Below are positions 1 through 6,497 of a DNA stretch of 6,582 nt, in pieces. Location of the stretch: contig JBPCWZ010000031.1 in NCBI GenBank assembly GCA_051009015.1, positions 1 through 6,582 on the forward strand, written 5' to 3'. This DNA comes from JAHRAH01 sp051009015 (GTDB taxonomy: Bacteria > Pseudomonadota > Gammaproteobacteria > Tethybacterales > Persebacteraceae). The notes beneath the pieces were generated by a model. The model saw nothing but the letters and a program-made list of their open reading frames with translations, did not search any database and was not told where the DNA came from. How positions within the stretch are numbered: the stretch's first letter is position 1; every line of letters starts with the position of its first letter. A program made the position numbers and the translations under genes.

Positions 1-344
1 GGGCGGGCGTCTGTTGTCAGGACGGAGTAGGTGCGGCAGGCGGCTTTCAGGGGCATTGTTTCCAATGCCATTTTGCGGGCGGCGAAAAATGCCAGCCACT
101 CCGGCTTCGGGCGGATGTTGCCGCCCGCGCCCAATAAAACAACTTCGCCGCCGCCGCCCATATCCGCTATGTTTTGCAAATCTTCTTCGCCGATGTCGCC
201 CGCCGCTGCCGGACGCCATTTTTGCAACTTCTCCGGCGTTATCAGCAAACTGCATTCATAACGAACGCCGCCGACAACAACACCGGCATCATCGCAAGAT
301 GCAACAATATTGCCGGCAGGGGCGGCATGACGATGAAACAGCAC
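1..344 (-). CDS. Mth938-like (DUF498/NDUFAF3 family) protein, 3' end cut by window edge
   Basis: Reading the minus strand from a GTG at 344-342 gives 114 residues that run off the left edge. The protein starts MLFHRHAAPAGN and has, in order, VVVGGVRYECSLLITPEKL (about residues 22-40), W43, EVVLLGAGGNIRPKPEWL (67-84) and MPLKAACRTYSVL (97-109). This is the family pattern: a short beta segment ending in G-x-x-Y-x-x-S-L, then an LLGxG core, then the AACRTYNVL-type motif near the C terminus. Only about 10-20 residues should be missing. An in-frame TAA at 368-366 and the lack of any ATG make GTG 344 the best start; the family N terminus aligns well with it. Human NDUFAF3 helps assemble respiratory complex I; the bacterial role is not established. 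It is divergent from hom. I recall this family near hom-thrC in some proteobacteria, which fits. The family call is fairly sure, the start less so. Confidence 0.82.
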   Translation of the reverse strand, partial: MLFHRHAAPAGNIVASCDDAGVVVGGVRYECSLLITPEKLQKWRPAAAGDIGEEDLQNIADMGGGGEVVLLGAGGNIRPKPEWLAFFAARKMALETMPLKAACRTYSVLTTDAR

Positions 345-350
345 CGCTAT

Positions 351-358
351 ATTATAAT
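351..358. promoter_or_regulatory. Divergent overlapping -10 boxes (palindromic ATTATAAT)
   Basis: The 8-base palindrome ATTATAAT contains a consensus -10 hexamer TATAAT on the plus strand (353-358) and on the minus strand (356-351). Plus-strand transcription would begin near 365, a few bases before the hom ATG at 371. Minus-strand transcription would begin near 344, at the GTG of the Mth938-like gene. No good -35 is seen on either strand; ATGACG at 327-332 is a weak plus-strand candidate with a 20-base spacer. Neither start codon has a Shine-Dalgarno sequence, so both messages may be leaderless or nearly so. The hexamer match and spacing are seen directly; promoter activity is inferred. Confidence 0.5.
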
Positions 359-370
359 GTCGGTTTTAAT

Positions 371-1681
371 ATGCCGCCGCCCGCCGCCAAAACCGCCAAA
401 ACCGCCGCCCGCGCCAAACTGGCAAACGCCGAAACCCTTGGCATCGCCGTTATCGGCGCCGGGACGGTTGGCGGCGGGGTTTTGACTCTGCTGAAAAGCA
501 ACAGCGCCAAACTGCACAACCGGTGCGGAAAAAAGATTAAAGTTGCCGCTATCGCCGTGCGCCGCCTTGCCGCCGCCAAAAAACGCCTGCCAAAACAATA
601 TGCCTCAATGCTAACAACCGATTGGAAACAAGCGGTTGATAATCCGCAAGTTGATATTGTCGTTGAACTGATGGGCGGCACCGGCGAAGCCGCCAAATGC
701 ATCCGTCATTGCCTTGCCATTGGCAAGCCGGTCGTTACCGCCAACAAAGCGGCACTCGCCGAAAGTGATATTCTTGACGGCGATGCGGCGGTTTTTTATG
801 AAGCGGCTGTTGCCGGCGCCGTGCCGGTTGTCAAAACTTTGCGCGAGTCGCTTGCCGGAGATGACATCTCCGAAGTATTCGGCATTATCAACGGCACTTG
901 CAATTATATTTTGTCGCTTATGCATGACGAAAGTTTGCCTTTTGCCGATGCGCTGCGGCGCGCCGGAGAAAACGGCTATGCCGAAGCCGACCCGTCTTTG
1001 GATATTGACGGCACAGATGCCGCCCACAAACTTGCGCTCATATCACGCCTTGCTTTTGGCGCGCGCCCGCGCATGACGGATATTGACATTACCGGCGTGC
1101 GCGGGATGGACATCGCCGATATCCGCTATGCGCGGCAACTCGGTTTTGCCGTCAAGTTATTGGCGCACGCTGCCATGCGCGGCGGCGAACTTTCCCTTTC
1201 GGTGCGTCCTGCTTTGATACCCCAAAGTCATCTTCTTGCCGCTGTCGGCGGGGCGATGAATGCGGTTATCATCCGCTCGGCAAACGCCGGGGAGACGATG
1301 CTTTACGGCGCGGGCGCGGGTGCATATCCGACTGCCGTAGCCGTTGTCGCCGATATTATTGACATCGCCCGCGGCAGCCCGCCGCCGCCCAAACAACCGG
1401 CGCAAAAGCCGAAGATGAAAACACAAAACGATTTGCCGCGCTATGTCCGCCTGTGCGCAAAAGACAAGCCCGGCGCGCTTGCCGACATTACCGCGCTGCT
1501 GGCAAAAAACGGCATTTCCATTGACGCCATACACCAAACAACCGGCGGCGCGGCGGTCGCCGATATCGCCTTTTTGACGCACCGCGCCAAAGATGACGCA
1601 CTCGCCAAATGCATCGCGGATATCAAAAAACTGCGCGCCGTCGTCGGCAAAGTTATCACAATGCCGGTTGTCGCACAATGA
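371..1681 (+). CDS. hom: Homoserine dehydrogenase with C-terminal ACT domain
   Basis: This 436-residue cytoplasmic enzyme reduces aspartate 4-semialdehyde to homoserine with NAD(P)H, the branch point to threonine and methionine. A Rossmann nucleotide-binding motif VIGAGTVGGG lies at residues 27-36, and VVTANKAALA at 121-130 is the conserved family segment. The signature GYAEADPSLDIDGTDAAHK (202-220) carries the substrate-binding and catalytic acid/lysine residues (E205, D211, D216, K220). An ACT domain spans about 357-430 (KDKPGALADITALL), the usual site of threonine feedback in this class. Length is typical. ATG 371 is chosen because the open frame upstream (to position 14) is antisense to the Mth938-like gene and has no family similarity. 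Oddities are a 20-odd-residue Ala/Lys/Pro-rich N-terminal tail before the first strand and a Pro/Lys-rich linker (335-356) before the ACT domain. It is first gene of the operon; its stop overlaps the thrC start (ATGA). Confidence 0.96.
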   Translation: MPPPAAKTAKTAARAKLANAETLGIAVIGAGTVGGGVLTLLKSNSAKLHNRCGKKIKVAAIAVRRLAAAKKRLPKQYASMLTTDWKQAVDNPQVDIVVELMGGTGEAAKCIRHCLAIGKPVVTANKAALAESDILDGDAAVFYEAAVAGAVPVVKTLRESLAGDDISEVFGIINGTCNYILSLMHDESLPFADALRRAGENGYAEADPSLDIDGTDAAHKLALISRLAFGARPRMTDIDITGVRGMDIADIRYARQLGFAVKLLAHAAMRGGELSLSVRPALIPQSHLLAAVGGAMNAVIIRSANAGETMLYGAGAGAYPTAVAVVADIIDIARGSPPPPKQPAQKPKMKTQNDLPRYVRLCAKDKPGALADITALLAKNGISIDAIHQTTGGAAVADIAFLTHRAKDDALAKCIADIKKLRAVVGKVITMPVVAQ

Positions 1682-2796
1682 CCGGCGGCATTATCGCCGC
1701 ACACCGCGCGCATTTGCCGCTGCCGCCGGATGCGCCGCCGCTATCGCTGGGCGAGGGTAATACGCCGCTTTTGCCTTTGCGTTTGGGGGATAAGTTCGGC
1801 TTGCGTTTGTTTGCCAAAAACGAAGGCGCAAACCCGACCGGTTCGTTCAAAGACCGCGGGATGGTTGTCGCCACTTCTGCGGCGATGACAAAGGGGGCGC
1901 GTGTTTTGTTGTGCGCTTCCACCGGCAACACTTCGGCATCGGCGGCGGCATATGCGGCGCGGGCGAAAATGGTTTGCGCGGTATTGTTGCCCGCGGGAAA
2001 AGTCGCGGCGGGGAAGATAGCACAGGCGGCGGCTTTTGGCGCGAAGATGATAGCGGTTTCCGGCAACTTTGACGATGCGATGCGCGCCGTTTGTTGTTAT
2101 GAAAACAGCGGCGGCGAAGTTGCCGTTGTCAATTCCACCAACCCGATGCGGTTGCAGGGGCAAAAAACCGCCGCCTTTGAAGTATGCAAACAACTCGGCG
2201 CGCCGCCGGATTATCATGCCCTGCCGGTCGGCAATGCCGGAAACATTACCGCCCACTGGATAGGTTATGCCGAATATACAGGGCGCGGTTTTTGTCAATG
2301 CTCGCACTGCGGCGGCAAATGCCCTTTTATCGCCGATGACAAAACCGAAAACAAAACAAACAATGCGCCAGTAATGCTCGGTTATCAGGCGGCGGGGGCT
2401 GCGCCTTTTTTGCGCGGCGCGCCGGTGGCGGAGCCGAAAACAAGAGCAACGGCAATTCAAATCGGCAACCCGCAATCGTTTGTCGCGGCAAAGGCGGCGG
2501 TGAAAGAATCCGGCGGATGGTTTGGCGAATTAGAAGATGAAGAAATACTTGCGATGCAAAAAACACTTGCGCGGGAGGAAGGGATTTTTTGCGAACCGGC
2601 ATCGGCGGCGAGTGTTGCGGGAGTATTGAAAGATGCGGCGGCGGGAAAGTTTGCCGATGGCGCGCGCATTGTTTGCACGCTGACCGGCAACGGCTTGAAA
2701 GACCCCGAAAGTATCGCCGCGGAGGGGATTATCAAACCGCCGCCGGGCGAAGGCGCGCTGCGCGAAATAATTGACACTCTTGTGGCGGGCGGCTGA
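1678..2796 (+). CDS. thrC: Threonine synthase (PLP-dependent, fold type II)
   Basis: This 372-residue enzyme converts O-phosphohomoserine to threonine, the last step of the pathway begun by Hom. The opening LSLGEGNTPLLPL (22-34) is the usual N-terminal signature. NEGANPTGSFKDRG (48-61) holds the PLP Schiff-base lysine, K58. STGNTSAS (81-88) is the Ser/Thr-rich loop near the cofactor, LGYQAAGAAPFLRG the conserved mid-region, and TGNGLKDP (336-343) the C-terminal cofactor-binding motif. ATG 1678 overlaps the hom stop and lies just ahead of the conserved N terminus; an in-frame ATG at 1609 would only add residues antisense-like to family expectations. No Shine-Dalgarno is visible, which suggests translational coupling. 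The striking feature is an insertion of about 20 residues (about 204-230) containing C206, C208, C211 and C215 in CQCSHCGGKC, between the strand ending GYAEYTGRG and the LGYQAAG motif. Homoserine kinase is not adjacent, unlike in enteric thrABC operons. Confidence 0.95.
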   Translation: MTGGIIAAHRAHLPLPPDAPPLSLGEGNTPLLPLRLGDKFGLRLFAKNEGANPTGSFKDRGMVVATSAAMTKGARVLLCASTGNTSASAAAYAARAKMVCAVLLPAGKVAAGKIAQAAAFGAKMIAVSGNFDDAMRAVCCYENSGGEVAVVNSTNPMRLQGQKTAAFEVCKQLGAPPDYHALPVGNAGNITAHWIGYAEYTGRGFCQCSHCGGKCPFIADDKTENKTNNAPVMLGYQAAGAAPFLRGAPVAEPKTRATAIQIGNPQSFVAAKAAVKESGGWFGELEDEEILAMQKTLAREEGIFCEPASAASVAGVLKDAAAGKFADGARIVCTLTGNGLKDPESIAAEGIIKPPPGEGALREIIDTLVAGG

Positions 2797-2799
2797 CCG

Positions 2800-4137
2800 A
2801 TGCATATTCCGCAACCTGCGCGCGCGCCGTTGTCGTCTTTTGCACTTGCCGCCGCTTTTGTGCTGGCGATGCATTTGTTTTTTGGCGGCGCGATGGAAGA
2901 TGCTGCAATTGAAATTGACACTCCCGCCGAAAGCACAACCGTCAATGCCGACAATGGGGAGGGCGAAGACATTACAACCGCCGCCATTACAACCGCAGTT
3001 GTGCAAGCACAACCGGAGCCGCCGACAGCACAAAAACAGGAGGAGGATTCATCATGGCGGCATTACCGCATTCGCCGCAACGACCGCATGCATATTATTC
3101 TGCCGAAAATAGGAGCGAGCGAAGAAGCGGTGCGTTTTTTTCTTAACCAAAAATTTAAGAGTTATCGCAAACTGCGGCGCGGCGCGACCATAGATTACCG
3201 TCAAAATACCGACGGCGATTTGGTGCGCCTCAGATACAAAACAGGAGCGGATTATTACCTGACCGCCGAGCGCGGCATTGACGGCAAATGGGCGGCGCGC
3301 GAAAACCCGCCGGCATTAACCACATTGACCGTCGCCCAGGGCGGGCGCATTGAAAAAAACTCCTCCCTTTACGAAAGCGCCAAAGATGCGGGCATTGGCG
3401 ATATCGCCATAGACGCGCTCATCGGCGCGCTGGACTGGCACATAGATTTCTTCCGCGAGCAGCGGGAGAATGACGCTTTTAAGATGGTGTATGAAAAGAC
3501 CGTGGATGAAGACGGCGAATTAATCGGCGCGCCTGTGCTTTTGGCGTATCAATACGAAAGCCATCTGCGCCGGACGCCGCGCATTTTTGAGGGGTTGTGG
3601 AATGTCAAAGAGGGGGGGTATTATTCTCCGGACGGCGAAAGCATGCAGGGGGCTTTTTTGCGCGCGCCGCTGGAATACCGGCGCATCAGTTCCCGCTTCG
3701 GGCGGCGCAAGCATCCGGTATTGAAAAAATGGCGCGCGCATAAGGGGGTGGATTATGCCGCCCCGACCGGCACGCCGGTGCGGGCGACAGCGGACGGCGA
3801 GATAGTCAGATTGCGCAAAGAGCGCGGTTATGGCAATGTCGTTTTTATAAAGCACTATGACATTTACACAACGGTATACGGTCATCTGCACGGGTTTGCC
3901 AAAGGAATGCGGCGGGGCAGAAAAGTGCGGCAGGGCGATATTATCGGTTATGTCGGTTCCACCGGGCTTTCCACCGGGCCGCATTTGCATTATGAGTTTC
4001 GCATTCGCGGCGTGCATAAGGATCCGCTTTCGTCCGCTTTGCCGCGCCGCCTGCCGCCGCTGGACAAAAAAGCACTGGCGGCTTTTCAGACGCAAGCACA
4101 GGATGCATTGGGCATGCTTGCGGCGGCGGAAGTATGA
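2800..4137 (+). CDS. mepM: MepM-like M23 peptidoglycan DD-metalloendopeptidase
   Basis: This 445-residue, probably inner-membrane-anchored periplasmic protein should cut peptide cross-links in peptidoglycan. A hydrophobic segment at about 12-30 (SSFALAAAFVLAMHLFFGG) is a signal anchor. A low-complexity acidic/Thr/Pro stretch (about 35-85) follows. Residues 86-155 resemble a degenerate LysM/OapA-like region. Residues 175-290 match the middle domain of MepM/Csd3 proteins (IEKNSSLYESAKDAG, YYSPDGESMQGAFLRAPLEY). The M23 domain covers about 295-410: ISSRFGRRKHPVL, then HKGVD (zinc ligands H314 and D318), YGHLH (H362) and GPHLHYEF (H395 and zinc ligand H397). All catalytic positions are present, so it should be active. 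Length and architecture fit E. coli MepM (about 440 residues). The ATG lies 3 bases after thrC and no better start is closer to the membrane segment. The M23-anmK pairing recurs in other proteobacteria (for example, as I recall, Pseudomonas). The exact bond cleaved is inferred from the family. Confidence 0.9.
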   Translation: MHIPQPARAPLSSFALAAAFVLAMHLFFGGAMEDAAIEIDTPAESTTVNADNGEGEDITTAAITTAVVQAQPEPPTAQKQEEDSSWRHYRIRRNDRMHIILPKIGASEEAVRFFLNQKFKSYRKLRRGATIDYRQNTDGDLVRLRYKTGADYYLTAERGIDGKWAARENPPALTTLTVAQGGRIEKNSSLYESAKDAGIGDIAIDALIGALDWHIDFFREQRENDAFKMVYEKTVDEDGELIGAPVLLAYQYESHLRRTPRIFEGLWNVKEGGYYSPDGESMQGAFLRAPLEYRRISSRFGRRKHPVLKKWRAHKGVDYAAPTGTPVRATADGEIVRLRKERGYGNVVFIKHYDIYTTVYGHLHGFAKGMRRGRKVRQGDIIGYVGSTGLSTGPHLHYEFRIRGVHKDPLSSALPRRLPPLDKKALAAFQTQAQDALGMLAAAEV

Positions 4138-5219
4138 AAAACACACACTCCTGTTATGCCGGAATAATGACCGGCAACAGCATGGACGCCGCCGATGCGG
4201 TTTTGCTTTCCGTCAAAGGCGGCAATATGCAAGTTGTTGCATCGGCGCGCCAGACAATGCCGCGCGCGCTTGCCAAAGAACTTCGCCATTTGGCGGAAGG
4301 CGGCGAAGCGGCGGCGGCGGCTTTTATGCGCGCCCAAAACAAACTAACCAAGTTGTGCGCGGCGGCGTTTGTCAAACTCGGCAAACCGGCGGCGGCTGTC
4401 GGCTGCCACGGGCAGACCATCTGTCATAATCCGGCGCGGGGGTTTTCCATGCAAATGTTAAACGGCGCGCTGCTTGCGGAATTGACCAAGTGCGATGTTG
4501 TTTGCGATTTTCGCGCCCGCGACATTGCAACGGGCGGGCAGGGCGCGCCATTGGCGCCGTTTTTTCATCATGCGGTTTTTGCCAAACTTGCGCCTTGCGC
4601 GGTTGTCAATATCGGCGGCATTGCCAATATTACAATGCTGGAAGATGATGGCAATATGACGGCTTGGGATACCGGTCCGGGTTGTATGCTAATGGACGAC
4701 TGGCACAGGCAAAAGCGCGGCGGCAACTTTGACAGCGGCGGAAGATGGGCGGCGGGCGGCAAAGTTATCGCGCCTTTGCTGGCAAAATGGCAAAGGCGGC
4801 GGTTTTTTATCAAACCGCCGCCGAAGAGTTGCGGGCGCGAGGAGTTTTCTCCGGCGCTTTTTTGTGATGATTACCGGCACAACACCCCCCGCGATATTCA
4901 GCGCACCCTTTTGGAACTGACGGCGCAAGCCATCGCCGATGCGGCGGGCGTTAAAGTTGCGAATAAAAGAGTGATAAAAAAATCCGCAACAACCGGCAAA
5001 ATGCCGATATATTTGTGCGGCGGCGGCGCGCGCAATGATTATCTGGCAAACAGAATCGCCGCGTTGTCAAAAGCGCCGGTATATTTGTCCGACTCAATGG
5101 GCATTGCCGCCGAACAAATGGAAGCGGCGGCTTTCGCATGGCTGGCGATGCAGCATCTGCGGGGCAAGCCGATAAACACAACCGCCCCCCGCATAGCAGG
5201 CGCGCACTATCCGAAATAA
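4134..5219 (+). CDS. anmK: Anhydro-N-acetylmuramic acid kinase
   Basis: This 361-residue cytoplasmic kinase of the ASKHA fold cleaves the 1,6-anhydro ring of anhydro-MurNAc and phosphorylates it to MurNAc-6-phosphate during wall recycling. Visible motifs are GIMTGNSMDAADAVLL (10-25, the phosphate loop, normally GLMSGTSLDGxD), CHGQTICHNP (91-100), CDFRARDIATGGQGAPLAPFFH (124-145), VVNIGGIANIT (157-167), WDTGPGCMLMD (178-188), with D179 aligning to the catalytic base region, and LCGGGARNDYL (294-304) followed by MGIAAEQMEAAAFAWLA (322-338). Length is near the family norm. The start overlaps the stop of the MepM-like gene (ATGA), with a weak GGAAG upstream. Variations are Ala for the Gly in DGxD of the first motif, Cys for Asn in DTGPGN, and a Lys-rich insert at about 274-290 (VANKRVIKKSATTGKMP) before the GGGARN motif. 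It probably receives MepM-linked wall turnover products indirectly, through lytic transglycosylases. It is the last gene of the operon. Confidence 0.95.
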   Translation: MKNTHSCYAGIMTGNSMDAADAVLLSVKGGNMQVVASARQTMPRALAKELRHLAEGGEAAAAAFMRAQNKLTKLCAAAFVKLGKPAAAVGCHGQTICHNPARGFSMQMLNGALLAELTKCDVVCDFRARDIATGGQGAPLAPFFHHAVFAKLAPCAVVNIGGIANITMLEDDGNMTAWDTGPGCMLMDDWHRQKRGGNFDSGGRWAAGGKVIAPLLAKWQRRRFFIKPPPKSCGREEFSPALFCDDYRHNTPRDIQRTLLELTAQAIADAAGVKVANKRVIKKSATTGKMPIYLCGGGARNDYLANRIAALSKAPVYLSDSMGIAAEQMEAAAFAWLAMQHLRGKPINTTAPRIAGAHYPK

Positions 5220-5238
5220 CCCCCGCCTTCCTTTTTCT

Positions 5239-5258
5239 CCCGCCTTTGTTTGCGCGGG
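5239..5258 (+). terminator. Weak possible terminator hairpin after anmK
   Basis: CCCGC (5239-5243) can pair with GCGGG (5254-5258) around a 10-base loop, 19 bases after the anmK stop. The following bases, TTAATGCG, do not form a clear T-run, and the stem is only 5 bp. It may slow or end transcription of the hom-anmK operon, but this is a weak candidate. Confidence 0.2.
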
Positions 5259-5269
5259 TTAATGCGCGG

Positions 5270-5304
5270 CTTTTGCCATAATGCCAAAAGGGCGGGTTTA
5301 TAAT
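5270..5304 (+). promoter_or_regulatory. Probable mrp promoter with overlapping inverted repeat
   Basis: TTGCCA (5273-5278) resembles a -35 box and TATAAT (5299-5304) is a perfect -10 box, though the spacer is 20 bases, longer than the usual 17. Transcription would start near 5311, at or just before the ATG at 5313, so the mrp message may be leaderless; no Shine-Dalgarno is present. An imperfect inverted repeat covers the -35 region: CTTTTG (5270-5275) against CAAAAG (5285-5290), with a further short inner pairing. It could be an operator, a weak terminator, or chance. Confidence 0.5.
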
Positions 5305-5312
5305 TTGTTGTT

Positions 5313-6383
5313 ATGACAAAAACGATTGCGGCTGTTGTCGGCGCTGTTGATGAGCCGGTACTTGGCGGGACGCTTGACGATAATGGCATTGTCGCCGAAT
5401 GCAATGGCGAAGGCGATGCCGCCCGTGTTTTGCTGCGCTTTCCCTATCCGGCGAAAGCGCAACAAAAAGCCGTTGTCGCCGAGTGTCATAACAGATTGCG
5501 CGATAATGGCATAGCCGCCGACATTCGCGCCGAAGTCGTCATACACGCCCGCACCGTCCAGGGCGGGGTGCAATTGATTGACGGCATCAAAAACATTATC
5601 GCCGTCGCCAGCGGCAAAGGCGGCGTGGGAAAATCCACAACTGCGGCAAACCTTGCGCTTGCACTTTCGGCGGAAGGCGCGCGCGTTGGCATTTTGGATG
5701 CGGATATCTATGGTCCTTCTTTGCCGGTAATGCTCGGCATAAACCGCCGCCCGGACGGAGACGACAAAGGCATAACGCCGCTTATGGCGCACGGGCTGCA
5801 ACTGATGTCCATCGGCTATCTGGTCGGCGAAGACCAGCCGATGATATGGCGAGGCCCGATGGCAACCCGGGCGCTAATGCAACTTTTGCGCGAGACAAAA
5901 TGGGACAACCTTGATTATTTGTTTCTGGACATGCCGCCGGGCACCGGCGACATACAACTGACCATCGCCCAGCAAGCGCCGGTAACGGGCGCGATAGTCG
6001 TCACAACCCCGCAGGATTTGGCGCTGACCGACGCCAAAAAAGGGCTGGTAATGTTTAACAAAGTAAGCATTCCGGTTTTGGGCGTTGTGGAAAATATGAG
6101 TGTTTATGTTTGCGGTCAATGCGGCGCGGCGGCGGAGATTTTCGGGCGCGGCGCGGGGGAGAAGTTGGCAAAAGATTACGGCGCGGAACTACTCGGGCAA
6201 CTGCCATTGGATATCAACATCCGCGCCGCCGCGGACGGCGGAAAGCCAAGCGTTGTTGCGGAGCCGGATGGCAATGCGGCGCAACTCTACCGCCAAACCG
6301 CCATCCGCGCCGCCGCCAAAATAGCCCAAAAAACCCGCGACCGCTCCTCCGCCTTCCCGAAGGTTGTTATTAACAAAGGATAA
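5313..6383 (+). CDS. apbC: Iron-sulfur cluster carrier ATPase Mrp/ApbC
   Basis: This 356-residue cytoplasmic P-loop ATPase of the Mrp/ApbC/NBP35 family carries and transfers [4Fe-4S] clusters to apo-enzymes. Residues about 3-85 form a MIP18 (DUF59)-like domain. The ParA/MinD-type ATPase domain starts near 93 (IKNIIAVASGKGGVGKSTT), with the deviant Walker A motif KGGVGKST at 102-109, followed by LDADIYGPSLPVMLG (128-142), MIWRGPM (177-183), the Walker B-like FLDMPPGTGD (204-213) and GVVENMSVYVCGQCG (257-271). The C267-x-x-C270 pair is the dimer-bridging cluster ligand. All hallmark residues are present and the length is typical of full-length Mrp. ATG 5313 gives the full MIP18 domain and sits 9 bases after a TATAAT. 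The 93-base gap and own promoter suggest a unit separate from the operon upstream. The alternative name mrp is equally used. Confidence 0.96.
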   Translation: MTKTIAAVVGAVDEPVLGGTLDDNGIVAECNGEGDAARVLLRFPYPAKAQQKAVVAECHNRLRDNGIAADIRAEVVIHARTVQGGVQLIDGIKNIIAVASGKGGVGKSTTAANLALALSAEGARVGILDADIYGPSLPVMLGINRRPDGDDKGITPLMAHGLQLMSIGYLVGEDQPMIWRGPMATRALMQLLRETKWDNLDYLFLDMPPGTGDIQLTIAQQAPVTGAIVVTTPQDLALTDAKKGLVMFNKVSIPVLGVVENMSVYVCGQCGAAAEIFGRGAGEKLAKDYGAELLGQLPLDINIRAAADGGKPSVVAEPDGNAAQLYRQTAIRAAAKIAQKTRDRSSAFPKVVINKG

Positions 6384-6430
6384 TATTCCCCTCTTTTTCA
6401 TTCGCACGATTAAAAGCCCGCCGCTCCCCT

Positions 6431-6497
6431 CGTCATTCCCGCCCATCCCGTCATTCCCGCCCCTATCGTCATTCCCGCCTCCCCCCGTCATTCCCGC
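6431..6497 (+). repeat. Four tandem copies of a CGTCATTCCCGC unit, 18-19 base period
   Basis: CGTCATTCCCGC occurs at 6431-6442, 6449-6460, 6467-6478 and 6486-6497, with periods of 18, 18 and 19 bases. The filler between copies is C-rich and variable (CCATCC, CCCTAT, CTCCCCCC-like). The fourth copy is the left arm of a complete hairpin (6490-6509); the first three are isolated left arms without a right arm. Such GTCATTCCCGC...GCGGGAAT units are common dispersed repeats in many proteobacterial genomes. The array lies 48 bases after the mrp stop. It is too short-period for CRISPR. Confidence 0.85.

Noticed and set aside
14..370. Upstream in-frame extension of hom giving a 555-residue protein
   Set aside because: The extra 119 residues are Arg/Pro-rich with no family similarity and are antisense to the Mth938-like gene. 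ATG 371 gives a normal 436-residue length.
261..371. Threonine attenuator or leader peptide before hom
   Set aside because: The probable -10 box lies only 12 bases before the ATG, leaving no room for a leader, and no Thr/Ile-rich short frame is seen.
1609..1677. Longer thrC start at ATG 1609
   Set aside because: The added 23 residues lie inside the hom ACT domain coding region in another frame and are not ThrC-like; ATG 1678 gives a classic ATGA overlap.
1157..2475. Long minus-strand open frames opposite hom and thrC
   Set aside because: Their translations are Arg/Cys-rich without recognisable domains, and the plus strand codes clear enzymes; GC-rich codon use keeps antisense frames open.
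3520..4146. 208-residue minus-strand open frame opposite the MepM-like gene
   Set aside because: It is the shadow of the M23 domain coding region and shows no motif of its own.
6431..6497. CRISPR array
   Set aside because: The repeat is 12 bases with 6-7 base C-rich fillers; no true spacers and no cas genes.
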